Positions 17,276 to 24,702 of a DNA stretch of 64,000 nucleotides are shown piece after piece; within the stretch, counting starts at the first letter, position 1; each line of letters begins with the position of its first letter. This stretch comes from Kribbella rubisoli (GTDB lineage Bacteria; Actinomycetota; Actinomycetes; Propionibacteriales; Kribbellaceae): assembly GCF_004217145.1 (NCBI RefSeq), contig NZ_SHKR01000013.1, positions 372,001 through 436,000 on the forward strand, written 5' to 3'. The position numbers were made by a program, and so were the translations under genes. The notes beneath the pieces were generated by a model. It was not told the origin of the DNA, did not search any database, and saw nothing but the letters and a program-made list of their open reading frames with translations.

Positions 17276-17446
17276 ATGCGATGGCGTTTGACCCCGGCGC
17301 GCCCCGGTGACCGTGCCAGAAAAGATAGCCTTTGTGCTGCTGGTGGCCCGAAACTTGGTCAGCTAGTTAATCTGGACCGGCGTCACTACATCACCGGTAG
17401 TCCGCCTAGAGCGAAGGGCCGTTGCCGCTGCTTGTCGCCGACGGGA
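17276..17446. other. Short stretch with no recognised feature
   Basis: This follows the hypothetical membrane protein and precedes the recognisable integrase tail. It is in frame with the integrase remnant but shows no integrase motifs; it may be the eroded upstream part of that gene. Confidence 0.4.
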
Positions 17447-17688
17447 TTCGAGATGGCCTGCACGGTACATGGCCACATGGTGTTCTCGCTCGGTGTGCCG
17501 AACCGCGCAGTGGTGGACGTGATGAGGTGGTCGTCCTCGACCCTGGTGGAACACTGCCAGCGAATCATGGCGAGGTACGGGTCGACGTCGCGGAGCCGGT
17601 CGGCAGATTGCTCTGGGCGCTCAGCGGAGAGGGGGCCAAGGGCGCTCGGGCTCGGCTTGAGAGAGCTGTTGAGACGCTGAAGGATCAG
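17447..17688 (+). pseudogene. Tyrosine-recombinase (integrase) C-terminal remnant
   Basis: Two overlapping frames together give the end of an actinobacterial phage-type integrase: VFSLGVPNRAVVDVMRWSSS then LVEHCQRIM in one frame, and, after a shift near 17570, EVRVDVAEPVGRLLWALSGE in the next. This follows the usual order: LGV-x-x-x-VV-x-x-MGWSS, the catalytic RY-x-H box, then a GGLLW tail. The RY-x-H position reads EHCQR, so the nucleophilic Tyr is Cys, and the preceding H-x-x-R box is not recognisable. It is frameshifted, N-terminally deleted and catalytically dead. It lies 96 bp from the tRNA-Ser gene, as expected for an integrase at its attachment site. Confidence 0.65.
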
Positions 17689-17718
17689 AGGGCCGGTCGC
17701 ACACGCGACCCGCCCTCT
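17687..17718. terminator. Hairpin between the integrase remnant and tRNA-Ser
   Basis: A long, nearly perfect inverted repeat (17687-17700 with 17705-17718) with an ACAC loop, followed on the plus strand by TCTCTGTCC. It can terminate the integrase remnant on the plus strand and, being symmetric, the tRNA-Ser transcript on the minus strand, whose 3' end is 66 bp away. Confidence 0.6.
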
Positions 17719-17783
17719 TCTCTGTCCATCGCCCTAGCGTGGTAACCGCCGTCTAACCTGCGGTTTCTTCACTCTGGGAGTGG

Positions 17784-17871
17784 TGGCGGAGGATACGAGA
17801 TTCGAACTCGTGAGGGGTTGCCCCCAACACGCTTTCCAAGCGTGCGCCCTAGGCCTCTAGGCGAATCCTCC
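17784..17871 (-). tRNA. tRNA-Ser (anticodon GGA)
   Basis: On the minus strand an 88-nt tRNA with encoded CCA can be folded. The acceptor is GGAGGAT/ATCCTCC (17865-17871 with 17788-17794), the anticodon arm is CACGCTT-GGA-AAGCGTG, the variable arm is long (TTGGGGGCAACCCCT) as in class II serine tRNAs, and the T arm has GTTCGAATC. The anticodon GGA reads UCC/UCU serine codons. A TATCCT box lies just upstream of the 5' end. Its 3' half is duplicated in degenerate form at 16045-16093. Confidence 0.95.
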
Positions 17872-17967
17872 AAGCGGAGAGGATACCGAAGGGGGCGGGG
17901 GAATCCGAAATCGGGGCGTGAACCTTGGAGGTGGGTTGGGCGACTGTGGGGGTGAAGGAGGTGACGG

Positions 17968-18602
17968 GTGGAGCGGAGTTGGGTGGCGGTGGTGGCGCGG
18001 GCTCAGCTGGGGGACCGGGAGGCGGTCGCTGAGCTGGTGCGGGGGTGGCACGGGCCGGTCTGGGGGTCTGTGCGGCAGATGCTGGGCCGCGATGACGTGG
18101 CCGACGACGTGTCGCAGGAGGTCTGGCTGGGCGTCGTCCGCGGGCTGTCGCGCCTCAAAGAGCCGGACCGGTTCGCCGCGTGGCTCTTCACGATCGCCCG
18201 TCGCGGCGTGGTCAACCAACTGCGGGACAAGTACGCCGACCAGCCGCAGCTCACGCAGTACGACGAACCCGATCCGGCGGACCACGTGGTCGATCGGATC
18301 GACGTACCGGCGGCTTGTGGGCGGCGTGCCTCTGTTGGAACGGGACGTGCTCGTGTTGTTCCACCTGGAGGACCTGAGCCTGGAGGAGTGCGCCGAGGTG
18401 CTGGCCGTACCGGTGGAGACCGTGAAATCACGCCTGCACCGGGCACGCGATCGCCACCTGGATCGCCTTCGGTTTCGCAGTACTGCTTGCGGCCGGACTG
18501 GCGCTTGTCGGTCACGGTGCGCTCGGCGTCCCGTTCGTCCTCGTGACGCTGGCAGGTGTCCTCTACACCGACGTGCAGAAGAAACGATTGGAGCGACGGT
18601 GA
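17968..18602 (+). pseudogene. Disrupted ECF sigma factor joined to a truncated membrane-protein frame
   Basis: The first frame, from GTG 17968 with an excellent AAGGAGGTGA site, encodes sigma region 2 (GRDDVADDVSQEVWLGVVRG, FAAWLFTIARRGVVNQLRDK). Near 18300-18320 the frame shifts: region 4 continues in another frame as LVLFHLEDLSLEECAEVLAV then ETVKSRLHRARDR. Just after region 4 a third frame, closed upstream by a stop at 18423-18425 and with no start codon, encodes a two-segment membrane peptide (TWIAFGFAVLLAAGLALVGH ... QKKRLERR) ending at 18602. The natural sigma C-terminus and the start of the next gene both appear to be missing, pointing to a deletion plus a frameshift. The good ribosome binding site suggests recent inactivation. 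A sequencing error could explain the first shift but not the second junction. Confidence 0.65.
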
Positions 18603-18712
18603 AACCCATCGGACCGTTGGCGATAGCTCTCAGACGCTTCGGCAGCAAACGAGCCGGTATAGCGATCGCAGCGCTGCTAATTGTGCTGCTGGTGGTCGGC
18701 CTGCTCATCTAG
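18599..18712 (+). CDS. Small single-pass membrane peptide after the broken sigma locus
   Basis: A 37-codon frame with GTG overlapping the preceding stop by 4 bp (GTGA). It has a basic start (KPIGPLAIALRRFGSKRAG) and one strong hydrophobic segment (IAIAALLIVLLVVGLLI) running to the stop. It could be a real small membrane protein of the former sigma operon or a leftover. No family recognised. Confidence 0.35.
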   Translation: MKPIGPLAIALRRFGSKRAGIAIAALLIVLLVVGLLI

Positions 18713-18722
18713 GGTCGGCCGC

Positions 18723-19247
18723 ATGGATGAGCTGGTACTGCGGCCGATCGGCCCGGGAGACGATGACGCGCTGCAGGAGCTGATCGAGTCCGATCCTGGG
18801 TACACCGAGCGCATCACCGGCTACCCGCCTGGCCCGGCCGACGCGCAGAGCCTGCTGCTGATGCGGCCGGAGGACCTCCCGGAGGAGTCGAAGGTCGTAC
18901 TGGGCGCCTTCGCCGCGGACCAGCTGGTTGCAGTCGTCGACCTGCTCAGGGGCTTCCCGAACGACCACACCGCCTTCATAGGTCTGCTCGAGGTCCACGC
19001 CAAGCACCAGAGCCTCGGCTACGGCAGGACGACGTACGACCTCGTCGAGCGGTACGTCGCGACCACGTGGCCCGAGATCCGCACGCTGCGCCTCGCCGTC
19101 GTCGACACCAACGCTGAGGTCGCCACTGGCTTCTGGCAGCGGCAAGGATTCGAGCCGACCGGTGAGGAGCGCCCATACCGGTACGACAAGCTCGAGTCGA
19201 TCGCCCGCCTCTACGAGAAGCCGCTAGCCGAGCAGAGTGGGAGCTAG
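18723..19247 (+). CDS. GNAT-family N-acetyltransferase
   Basis: A 174-residue acetyltransferase. The core has the beta4 region VVLGAFAADQLVAVVDLLRG, the acetyl-CoA-binding motif A in GLLEVHAKHQSLGYGRTTYD, and the C-terminal ATGFWQRQGFEPTGEERPYR. The canonical Q/R-x-x-G-x-G/A reads HQSLGYG. I start at ATG 18723; the upstream extension would overlap the small membrane peptide. The 3' end overlaps the convergent LLM gene by 24 bp. Substrate unknown. Confidence 0.88.
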   Translation: MDELVLRPIGPGDDDALQELIESDPGYTERITGYPPGPADAQSLLLMRPEDLPEESKVVLGAFAADQLVAVVDLLRGFPNDHTAFIGLLEVHAKHQSLGYGRTTYDLVERYVATTWPEIRTLRLAVVDTNAEVATGFWQRQGFEPTGEERPYRYDKLESIARLYEKPLAEQSGS

Positions 19248-20039
19248 CGTCCGCCACTGCTCGATCGGCTGAGGACCGGTCACACCAGTGAGCACGTTCA
19301 CCGCGACATGGTCGGCACCAGCGTCCAGATGCTCGGTCAGCTTGGCCTTGATATCGGCCGGACTACCCCACGCCGCCAGCGCGTCGACCATGTGGTCCGG
19401 CAGCTCAGCCTGATCGCTCTCACCGAACCCCTGCCGCTTCAACGACGCGATGTACCCCGGAATGCGCGTGAAGAAGCTGATCGTGTCCCGAGCGATCGCC
19501 CGCGCCCGGTCTGCGTCCGTTTCGAGTACGACGAGGTGGCTGACGGCCAGGAGCTTGTCCGGGCCTAGCACCTTCCGCGCCTCGGCGGAGTACGCCGCAC
19601 TGGTCAGGAACGGGTACGCACCGGCAGTCCGCTCGCCGGCCAACGCCAGCATCTTCGGACCGAGCGCAGCGAGCAGCCGACGCTCCACAGGTACGTCCAG
19701 CTCGTCCAGATACGAGTTGAGCGTGGCGATCGGCTTGGGACCGTGCGCTCCACCAAGGCCCGCGGTGAACCGTCCCGGCGCGGTCGCTTCCAGTGCGGCG
19801 TACGTCGTACTCACGTCAGCCGCGGTGTAAAGCGTCACCCCCAGAATCCCGCTGACGAACTTGATCGCAGTCGTCGCTCCGACCAGGTCGACGATCGTCT
19901 GCAGCCCGGGCAGCGGACCGCCGGACAGCCAGATCGCCGGATACCCGAGCTCCTCCGCCGCCTGTGCCGCGGCAATCGAGTCAGCACTGCTGTCAAGCCC
20001 GGTCGTGATTCCGAAGGGGCCGAATTGATGATCCGTCAC
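19224..20039 (-). CDS. LLM-class (luciferase-like) F420-dependent oxidoreductase
   Basis: A 271-residue TIM-barrel enzyme of the luciferase-like monooxygenase superfamily, subgroup using coenzyme F420. Signs are the short start FGPFGITTGL, EELGYPAIWLSGG, the TAGLGGAHGP segment near the cofactor and the C-terminal WGSPADIKAKLTEHLDAGAD, which is characteristic of actinobacterial F420 LLM proteins. Length is normal for the subgroup. It faces the SRP RNA gene with a 110-bp gap. Substrate unknown. Confidence 0.9.
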   Translation of the reverse strand: MTDHQFGPFGITTGLDSSADSIAAAQAAEELGYPAIWLSGGPLPGLQTIVDLVGATTAIKFVSGILGVTLYTAADVSTTYAALEATAPGRFTAGLGGAHGPKPIATLNSYLDELDVPVERRLLAALGPKMLALAGERTAGAYPFLTSAAYSAEARKVLGPDKLLAVSHLVVLETDADRARAIARDTISFFTRIPGYIASLKRQGFGESDQAELPDHMVDALAAWGSPADIKAKLTEHLDAGADHVAVNVLTGVTGPQPIEQWRTLAPTLLG

Positions 20040-20149
20040 TCATCCAGAGTGAACCTGGATCGGGTCAGGCGGCCAGGCTGTTCGCTCAGAGCGTGTGCGG
20101 TGGGAGTCCGATTCCCGGTTGGCCAGAGGGATCCCGTACACTCATGGCT

Positions 20150-20238
20150 GGTTCCCCGCGTGGCGGTATCTCGCCCAAACCCCCCAGGGCCGGAAGGCAG
20201 CAAGGGTAAGTGAGCTCTTCCGGGTGCGCGGGGAATCC
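20150..20238 (+). ncRNA. ffs: Signal recognition particle RNA (bacterial small type)
   Basis: An RNA of about 89 nt whose ends pair: GGTTCCCCGCG (20150-20160) with CGCGGGGAATCC (20227-20238). The helix-8 tip that binds Ffh is unmistakable: CCAGGGCCGGAAGGCAGCAAGGGTAAG at 20184-20210, with the GGAA tetraloop side and the AGCA asymmetric loop. A TACACT box (20137-20142) sits 7 bases before the predicted 5' end. The RNA targets membrane and secretory proteins together with Ffh. In many actinobacteria it lies immediately upstream of dnaX; here about 6 kb intervenes. Confidence 0.9.
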
Positions 20239-20271
20239 TTATGTCCGGGGCCTGGCGTCGTGAGGAGTCCG

Positions 20272-21090
20272 ATGAATCCCGAGAGCCGTTACCTGCAGGA
20301 ACTGATCATCGCCGAGCTCGGCGTGCCCGCGAGGTTCGACGTGGACACCGAGATCGAGCAGCGGGTGGAGTTCCTGGCCGACCGGCTCCGGACGACCGGC
20401 GCGGCGGGCTACGTGCTCGCCATCAGCGGCGGCGTCGACTCCGCGGTCGGAGGGCGGCTCGGGCAGCTAGCGGTCGAGCGGATCAGGTCCGAGGGCGGTC
20501 AGGCGACGTTCATCGCGATGCGGCTGCCGTACGGCGTGCAGGCCGACGAGGCGGACGCGCAGCGCGCACTTCAGTTCATCAAGCCGGACGAGACGCTGGA
20601 CGTGAACATCAAGCCGGCCACCGACGCCATGGTCGAGTCGGTGCGGCACGCCGGGCTCGGTGACCGCGAGGACTTCCACGTCGGCAACATCAAGGCACGC
20701 CAGCGCATGGTCTCGCAGTACGTCGTGGCTGGTGCCCGCGGCGCGCTGGTCATCGGCACGGACCACGCGGCGGAGGCGGTGATGGGCTTCTTCACCAAGT
20801 ACGGCGATGGCGCCTGCGACCTGACGCCGCTGTCCGGTCTGAACAAGCGTCGCGTCCGCGCGGTCGGCGAGCGGCTCGGTGCGGACCCGGAGACCACCGG
20901 CAAGGTGCCGACGGCCGACCTGGAGACGAACAACCCCGGCGTACCCGACGAGGCCGTGCTGGGCGTCACCTACGACGAGATCGACGACTTCCTCGAGGGT
21001 CTCGACGTCGACGACAAGGCGGCGAGCACGATCATCGCTACCCACCGCCGCACCGCTCACAAGCGCGCAGTACCGCTCGCGTTCAGCTGA
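20272..21090 (+). CDS. nadE: NH3-dependent NAD+ synthetase
   Basis: A 272-residue enzyme that amidates nicotinic-acid adenine dinucleotide to NAD+ with ATP and ammonia. The PP-loop is SGGVDSAVGGRL (from residue 52). Other family marks are NIKARQRMVSQYVVA, the ATP-site segment VIGTDHAAEAVMGFFTKYGD and the KVPTADLETNNPGVPDE region. No glutaminase domain is present, so it is the short, ammonia-dependent form like E. coli NadE. The start at ATG 20272 has GAGGAG five bases upstream. The last 8 bp overlap the convergent hydrolase gene. Confidence 0.95.
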   Translation: MNPESRYLQELIIAELGVPARFDVDTEIEQRVEFLADRLRTTGAAGYVLAISGGVDSAVGGRLGQLAVERIRSEGGQATFIAMRLPYGVQADEADAQRALQFIKPDETLDVNIKPATDAMVESVRHAGLGDREDFHVGNIKARQRMVSQYVVAGARGALVIGTDHAAEAVMGFFTKYGDGACDLTPLSGLNKRRVRAVGERLGADPETTGKVPTADLETNNPGVPDEAVLGVTYDEIDDFLEGLDVDDKAASTIIATHRRTAHKRAVPLAFS

Positions 21091-21937
21091 GCAAGAACTC
21101 GGTCACCAGCTCGGCGTAGAGGTCAGGCTGCTCGGCGTGCGTGAAGTGGCCGGTGCCGGCCGCGTAGTAATAGGTGCCATTCGGTACGCCGGAGCGGAAC
21201 AGCTGGATCTCCTGCTCGCTGGTGGCCGGGTCGTACTCGCCCTTGATCAGTAGAGCGGGCTGGGTGAGCTGAGCGAAGTACTGCAGGACTGGCTGGCCGA
21301 AGCTGGCCGATCTGGTGATCTGGTCGTGGAAATGGCCGGAGCGCGAGTGGTACTCGTCGGAGATCTCGGTGTCCGCCGGCAGTTGGAGATCCCGGGCGTC
21401 CGGACCGGTGTAGATCTCCATCCTGCGGTCGCCGAGCTGAGCGATCACTGCGATGCGCTCGTCCCACATGGCCTTCGTTGCCGGACCAGTGTGGGGTGGC
21501 GGGGCCTCCACGCCGGGGAGCAGTGGGAGCGCTGCGCGTAGGAGCGTGTCGCTGGCCAGGACCATGTCCCAGCCCGGGTTCTCGAAGACGACCTTGGTTA
21601 CGGCGTCCGGGTGAGCGACGGCGTACCGGAGTGCCAGCCGACCGCCGTACGAGTGGCCGAGGATCGACCACTGCTCCACTCCAAGCTTCTCGCGGAGTGC
21701 CTCGAAGTCGGCGATCAGGTCCTGCTCGCTCACCGGTCCGGTCAACGGGTCGGACTGCTGTACGCCGCGCTGGTCCACTGCGATCAGCCGGAAACTCTGG
21801 CTGATCCGATCGCCCTGGAACGCCAGAAAGTCGTAGGAGCCCGCGCCAGGTCCTCCATGGATGAACAGCAGCGGCGGCGCATCCTGAGGTCCGCGCTGGT
21901 CGACGTACAGCCTGGTGCCACGGATCTCCATGAGCAT
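21083..21937 (-). CDS. Alpha/beta hydrolase, proline-iminopeptidase-like (S33)
   Basis: A 284-residue alpha/beta hydrolase. The oxyanion motif is FIHGGPGAGS, the next block is AVDQRGVQQSDPL (S33 peptidases have DQRG-x-GRS), and the nucleophile elbow is GHSYGG with Ser96. The acid is likely in IKGEYDPATS and the histidine in AAGTGHFTHAEQP. These features fit prolyl aminopeptidase relatives, but the altered DQRG neighbourhood means another small-amide or ester substrate is equally possible. Cytoplasmic, no signal peptide. Confidence 0.87.
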   Translation of the reverse strand: MLMEIRGTRLYVDQRGPQDAPPLLFIHGGPGAGSYDFLAFQGDRISQSFRLIAVDQRGVQQSDPLTGPVSEQDLIADFEALREKLGVEQWSILGHSYGGRLALRYAVAHPDAVTKVVFENPGWDMVLASDTLLRAALPLLPGVEAPPPHTGPATKAMWDERIAVIAQLGDRRMEIYTGPDARDLQLPADTEISDEYHSRSGHFHDQITRSASFGQPVLQYFAQLTQPALLIKGEYDPATSEQEIQLFRSGVPNGTYYYAAGTGHFTHAEQPDLYAELVTEFLLS

Positions 21938-21970
21938 GGCAGGGAGCGTACGGCGGCAGCGGGTCGACCG

Positions 21971-22369
21971 TCAGGCAGCGTGGCTGAACTGGCGGACGCG
22001 GTTGGCGAGGCGGGCCAGGCGGATGGTGGCGATGTTCCGGTACGCCGGGCGCAGGACGTTCGCCAGCGGACCGGACTGCTCGAACGTGTGGGTGACACGG
22101 CTGTCCGGGCCGATCGTCCACGTCCCGACCTCGCGGAACCCGGGCACCTGCCAGCTGATCTCGATCCGGTCCGGCTCGACCACCGTGTACTGCAGCTCGC
22201 CGGCGAACCCAGGCCGGACTCGTAGCGCATAGCTGCTGCTGAGATCCGCCTCGGCGGGCCCGTCGATGGCCAGGAACGCCTCGTTCCACTCCGGGAGCGC
22301 GAGCGCGTCGAGCAGGACGTGGCGGATCGCCGCGGGACCGGCGTGGATGATTTCGGTGGCCTGTTCCAT
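21971..22369 (-). CDS. SRPBCC-family (START-like) protein
   Basis: A 132-residue helix-grip protein: the start EQATEIIHAGPAAIRHVLLD, the middle WQVPGFREVGTWTIGPDSRV and the end PAYRNIATIRLARLANRVRQ fit polyketide-cyclase/dehydrase-like SRPBCC proteins. It begins 2 bp after the stop of the MarR-type gene, so the pair forms one operon. Proteins of this family bind hydrophobic ligands; this one may act on the compound sensed by the MarR protein. Confidence 0.8.
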   Translation of the reverse strand: MEQATEIIHAGPAAIRHVLLDALALPEWNEAFLAIDGPAEADLSSSYALRVRPGFAGELQYTVVEPDRIEISWQVPGFREVGTWTIGPDSRVTHTFEQSGPLANVLRPAYRNIATIRLARLANRVRQFSHAA

Positions 22370-22371
22370 GA

Positions 22372-22848
22372 CTAGTTCTCCTGAGTGGCGAGTTCGGGAT
22401 CCCGGCGACGGGCCAGGGCCGCGCCGGCCGGGAAGGCGCCGGCGAGCGTGCGGAGCGTGCTGATGGTCTCGTCGAGGGCCTGTCCGGCGACGAGGTCGTC
22501 CATGGTGCGGTGCAGCCGGTTTTCCGCGGTCACGATGCGGCGGTGCAGGGCCCGGCCCTGCGTGGTGAGGCTGAGCGTCAGGTAACGCCGGTCGACCTTG
22601 TCGATGCCGCGTTTCACCAGTCCTTGGGCGACGAGGCGATCGACGAGGCGGCTCGGGCTGTTGCCGGTCTCGCAGACGAGCAGTCCGCCGAGAGCGTTGA
22701 GCGTGAGCGGACCGTGGTCCCTCAGGACGCGCAGAACCTCTGCCTGGGAAGGCGTTATGCCCAGTGGGCGCAGCTCGGCGGCGAGCAGCCGATTGCCCTC
22801 ACGCTGGATCGCCAGCACGAGATAGCGAAGCTCCTCGACAACCTTCAT
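22372..22848 (-). CDS. MarR-family transcriptional regulator
   Basis: A winged-helix regulator of 158 residues from ATG 22848 (an ATG ten codons upstream at 22878 is less likely because it opens a non-conserved, cysteine-containing extension). The wHTH has ITPSQAEVLRVLRDHGPLTL, NALGGLLVCETGNSPSRLVD as recognition helix and KVDRRYLTLSLTTQG as wing. It is followed at 2 bp by the SRPBCC gene and is divergent from the acyl-CoA ligase gene 164 bp away. An imperfect inverted repeat GACACGTATGTC (22865-22876) just upstream of the start is a candidate operator. Confidence 0.87.
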   Translation of the reverse strand: MKVVEELRYLVLAIQREGNRLLAAELRPLGITPSQAEVLRVLRDHGPLTLNALGGLLVCETGNSPSRLVDRLVAQGLVKRGIDKVDRRYLTLSLTTQGRALHRRIVTAENRLHRTMDDLVAGQALDETISTLRTLAGAFPAGAALARRRDPELATQEN

Positions 22849-23011
22849 GGCCGATATGTTACACGACACGTATGTCATGTCATCTATCAGACGCGAGTGT
22901 TTCGGAATCGGTCGGTAGCTGTTGCCTCAGGCGACGGGTTCCGGAAGAGTGCCGGAGAAAGTCCGGTTGAGGTCATGGCCAAGGCGCCGTGGCGGCTGGC
23001 ACAGTGTCTGC

Positions 23012-24637
23012 ATGAAGGGTCTGATGCAGAACTACCAACTGTCCCTGGACACGATCTTCCGCCGGGCCGAGCAGTTCTACCCGGACAAGACCGTCTACAC
23101 CGGCGGTCCGGCGCCGACCAAGAGGACGTACGCCGAGTGGGCCGAGCGGACCAGACGTCTGGGCGGCGTCCTGGACACTCTCGGGATCACCGCGGACGGC
23201 CGCGTGGGGACGTTCGCGTGGAATTCAGGGCGCCACCTCGAGCTGTACTTCGCCGCGCCCTGCACGGGCAGGGTGCTCCACACGCTCAATATCAGGCTCT
23301 TCCCCGACCAGATCGTCTACATCGCGAATCACGCCGAGGACGAGGTCGTGTTCGTCGACCGCTCGCTACTGGGGGCGTTCCTGCCGCTGCTCGAGCGGCT
23401 CCCGGAGGTCCGGCACGTGGTCGTGATGGACGACCTGCCGCCTGGGGCGCCGGGTGCGGAGGTCCCGGACGACCCGCGGTTCCACGACTACGAGGAGCTG
23501 CTGGCCGCGGCGGAGCCGGTCGAGTTCCACGTCGAGGACGAGAACCAGGCCGCCGCGATGTGCTACACGAGCGGTACGACGGGGCACCCGAAGGGCGTGG
23601 TCTATTCGCATCGGTCGACCTGGCTGCACTCGATCGGCGTACTGACGAACTCCGGGATCGGGCTGACCGAGACGGACACCGTGATGCCGGTCGTGCCGAT
23701 GTTCCATGCGAACGCTTGGGGTCTGGCGCATGCCGCGCCGATGGCCGGCGCGTCGCTGGTGTTCCCGGGTCCGGACATGACTCCGGCGGGGATCCTCAAG
23801 CTGCTCAAGGAGCAGGAGGTCACGCTGTCGGCTGGGGTGCCGACGATCTGGCAGGGGCTGTTGCCGTTGCTCGACGGCGTCGAGTTGCCGAAGCTGCGAC
23901 GCATCCCGTGCGGCGGTTCTGCCGTGCCGCTGGCTCTGTCGGAGGCGTTCCGGCAGAAGCTCGGCCGGCCGATCCTGCAGGCGTGGGGGATGACCGAGAC
24001 GAGTCCGGTCGCGACCGCGTCCCACGTTCCCGCGCGGTACGCCGACCTTCCCGAGGAAGAGCAAGCGCACCTGCGTGCCCGGGCCGGTCTGCCGCTGCCA
24101 GGAGTCGAGGTGCGCATCGTCGAGCCCGGTTCGATCGAGGCGCTGCCGTGGGACGACGAGGCCACTGGTGAGCTCCAGGTCCGTGGCCCGTGGATCGCCG
24201 CGGAGTACTACCGTCCCGACGACGGCGCCCAGCTGAACACCGAGGACGGCTGGATGAAGACGGGCGACGTTGCTGCGATCGACCAGTTCGGTTCGGTTCG
24301 GATCGTCGACCGGACGAAGGACCTGGTGAAGTCCGGCGGCGAGTGGATCAGCTCGGTCGAGCTGGAGAACCTCCTGATGGCCCATCCGGCAGTGCGAGAA
24401 GCCGCAGTTATCGGTGTGCCACATCCCAAGTGGGACGAGCGACCGCTCGCGTGCATCGTCGTCCAGGAGGGTGCGACAGTGACCGGCGAGGACATCCTTG
24501 AATACCTACGCCCGCTCGTCGCGAAGTGGTGGGTCCCGGATGCGGTCGAGTTCATCGACGAGGTCCCGAAGACCTCAGTCGGCAAGTTCTCCAAGAAGGA
24601 TCTCCGGACCCGCTTCGCCAACTATCACCTGCAGTGA
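23012..24637 (+). CDS. AMP-forming long-chain acyl-CoA ligase family protein
   Basis: A 541-residue adenylate-forming enzyme that would activate a carboxylic acid to its acyl-AMP and then acyl-CoA. The P-loop is TSGTTGHPKG (residues 186-195), followed by the A5 region GMTETSPVA, the hinge motif GWMKTGDVA, the A8 region VDRTKDLVKSGGEWISSVEL and the A10 lysine in PKTSVGKFSKKDLR. The VPMFHANAWG block is typical of medium/long-chain FadD-like proteins. I start at ATG 23012. It is divergent from the MarR gene, which may regulate it. The exact acid is unknown. Confidence 0.9.
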   Translation: MKGLMQNYQLSLDTIFRRAEQFYPDKTVYTGGPAPTKRTYAEWAERTRRLGGVLDTLGITADGRVGTFAWNSGRHLELYFAAPCTGRVLHTLNIRLFPDQIVYIANHAEDEVVFVDRSLLGAFLPLLERLPEVRHVVVMDDLPPGAPGAEVPDDPRFHDYEELLAAAEPVEFHVEDENQAAAMCYTSGTTGHPKGVVYSHRSTWLHSIGVLTNSGIGLTETDTVMPVVPMFHANAWGLAHAAPMAGASLVFPGPDMTPAGILKLLKEQEVTLSAGVPTIWQGLLPLLDGVELPKLRRIPCGGSAVPLALSEAFRQKLGRPILQAWGMTETSPVATASHVPARYADLPEEEQAHLRARAGLPLPGVEVRIVEPGSIEALPWDDEATGELQVRGPWIAAEYYRPDDGAQLNTEDGWMKTGDVAAIDQFGSVRIVDRTKDLVKSGGEWISSVELENLLMAHPAVREAAVIGVPHPKWDERPLACIVVQEGATVTGEDILEYLRPLVAKWWVPDAVEFIDEVPKTSVGKFSKKDLRTRFANYHLQ

Positions 24638-24638
24638 A

Positions 24639-24702
24639 CCCAGGTTGGTTGCCATAGGCATGCGAGGTGTATGCCTACGGCAACCATCAGGAGTTGCCTG
24701 GG
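24639..24702. terminator. Bidirectional hairpin terminator
   Basis: Between convergent genes: GGTTGCC-a-TAGGCAT (24647-24661) pairs with ATGCCTA-c-GGCAACC (24671-24685), two 7-bp stems around one mismatch, flanked by an outer CCCAGG (24639-24644) and CCTGGG (24697-24702). The symmetric structure ends exactly at the two stop codons and would stop transcripts from both sides. Confidence 0.75.

Larger units (their letters stand above)
16045..17840. mobile_element. Remnant of an element integrated into tRNA-Ser(GGA)
   Basis: A degenerate direct copy of the tRNA-Ser 3' half (16045-16093) and the intact tRNA (copy at 17792-17840) bound about 1.75 kb. Between them are a lower-GC hypothetical membrane-protein gene and, next to the tRNA, the tail of a tyrosine integrase. 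The geometry is right for tRNA integration: the intact gene is on one side, only its 3' part is duplicated, and the repeat ends at the anticodon loop, a favoured crossover place for tyrosine recombinases. Both the repeat (6 mismatches in 49) and the integrase are decayed, so the element is inactive. Confidence 0.7.

Noticed and set aside
17422..17745. Full 107-codon plus-strand frame near tRNA-Ser
   Set aside because: Only its middle resembles an integrase tail; the end runs through the hairpin. It is treated as part of the integrase pseudogene.
20095..20271. N-terminal extension of nadE
   Set aside because: The extension would translate the SRP RNA; ATG 20272 with its GAGGAG site gives the family N-terminus.
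24647..24685. Inverted repeat considered as an insertion-sequence end or attenuator
   Set aside because: Lies between convergent stop codons with no flanking target duplication; a bidirectional terminator explains it.
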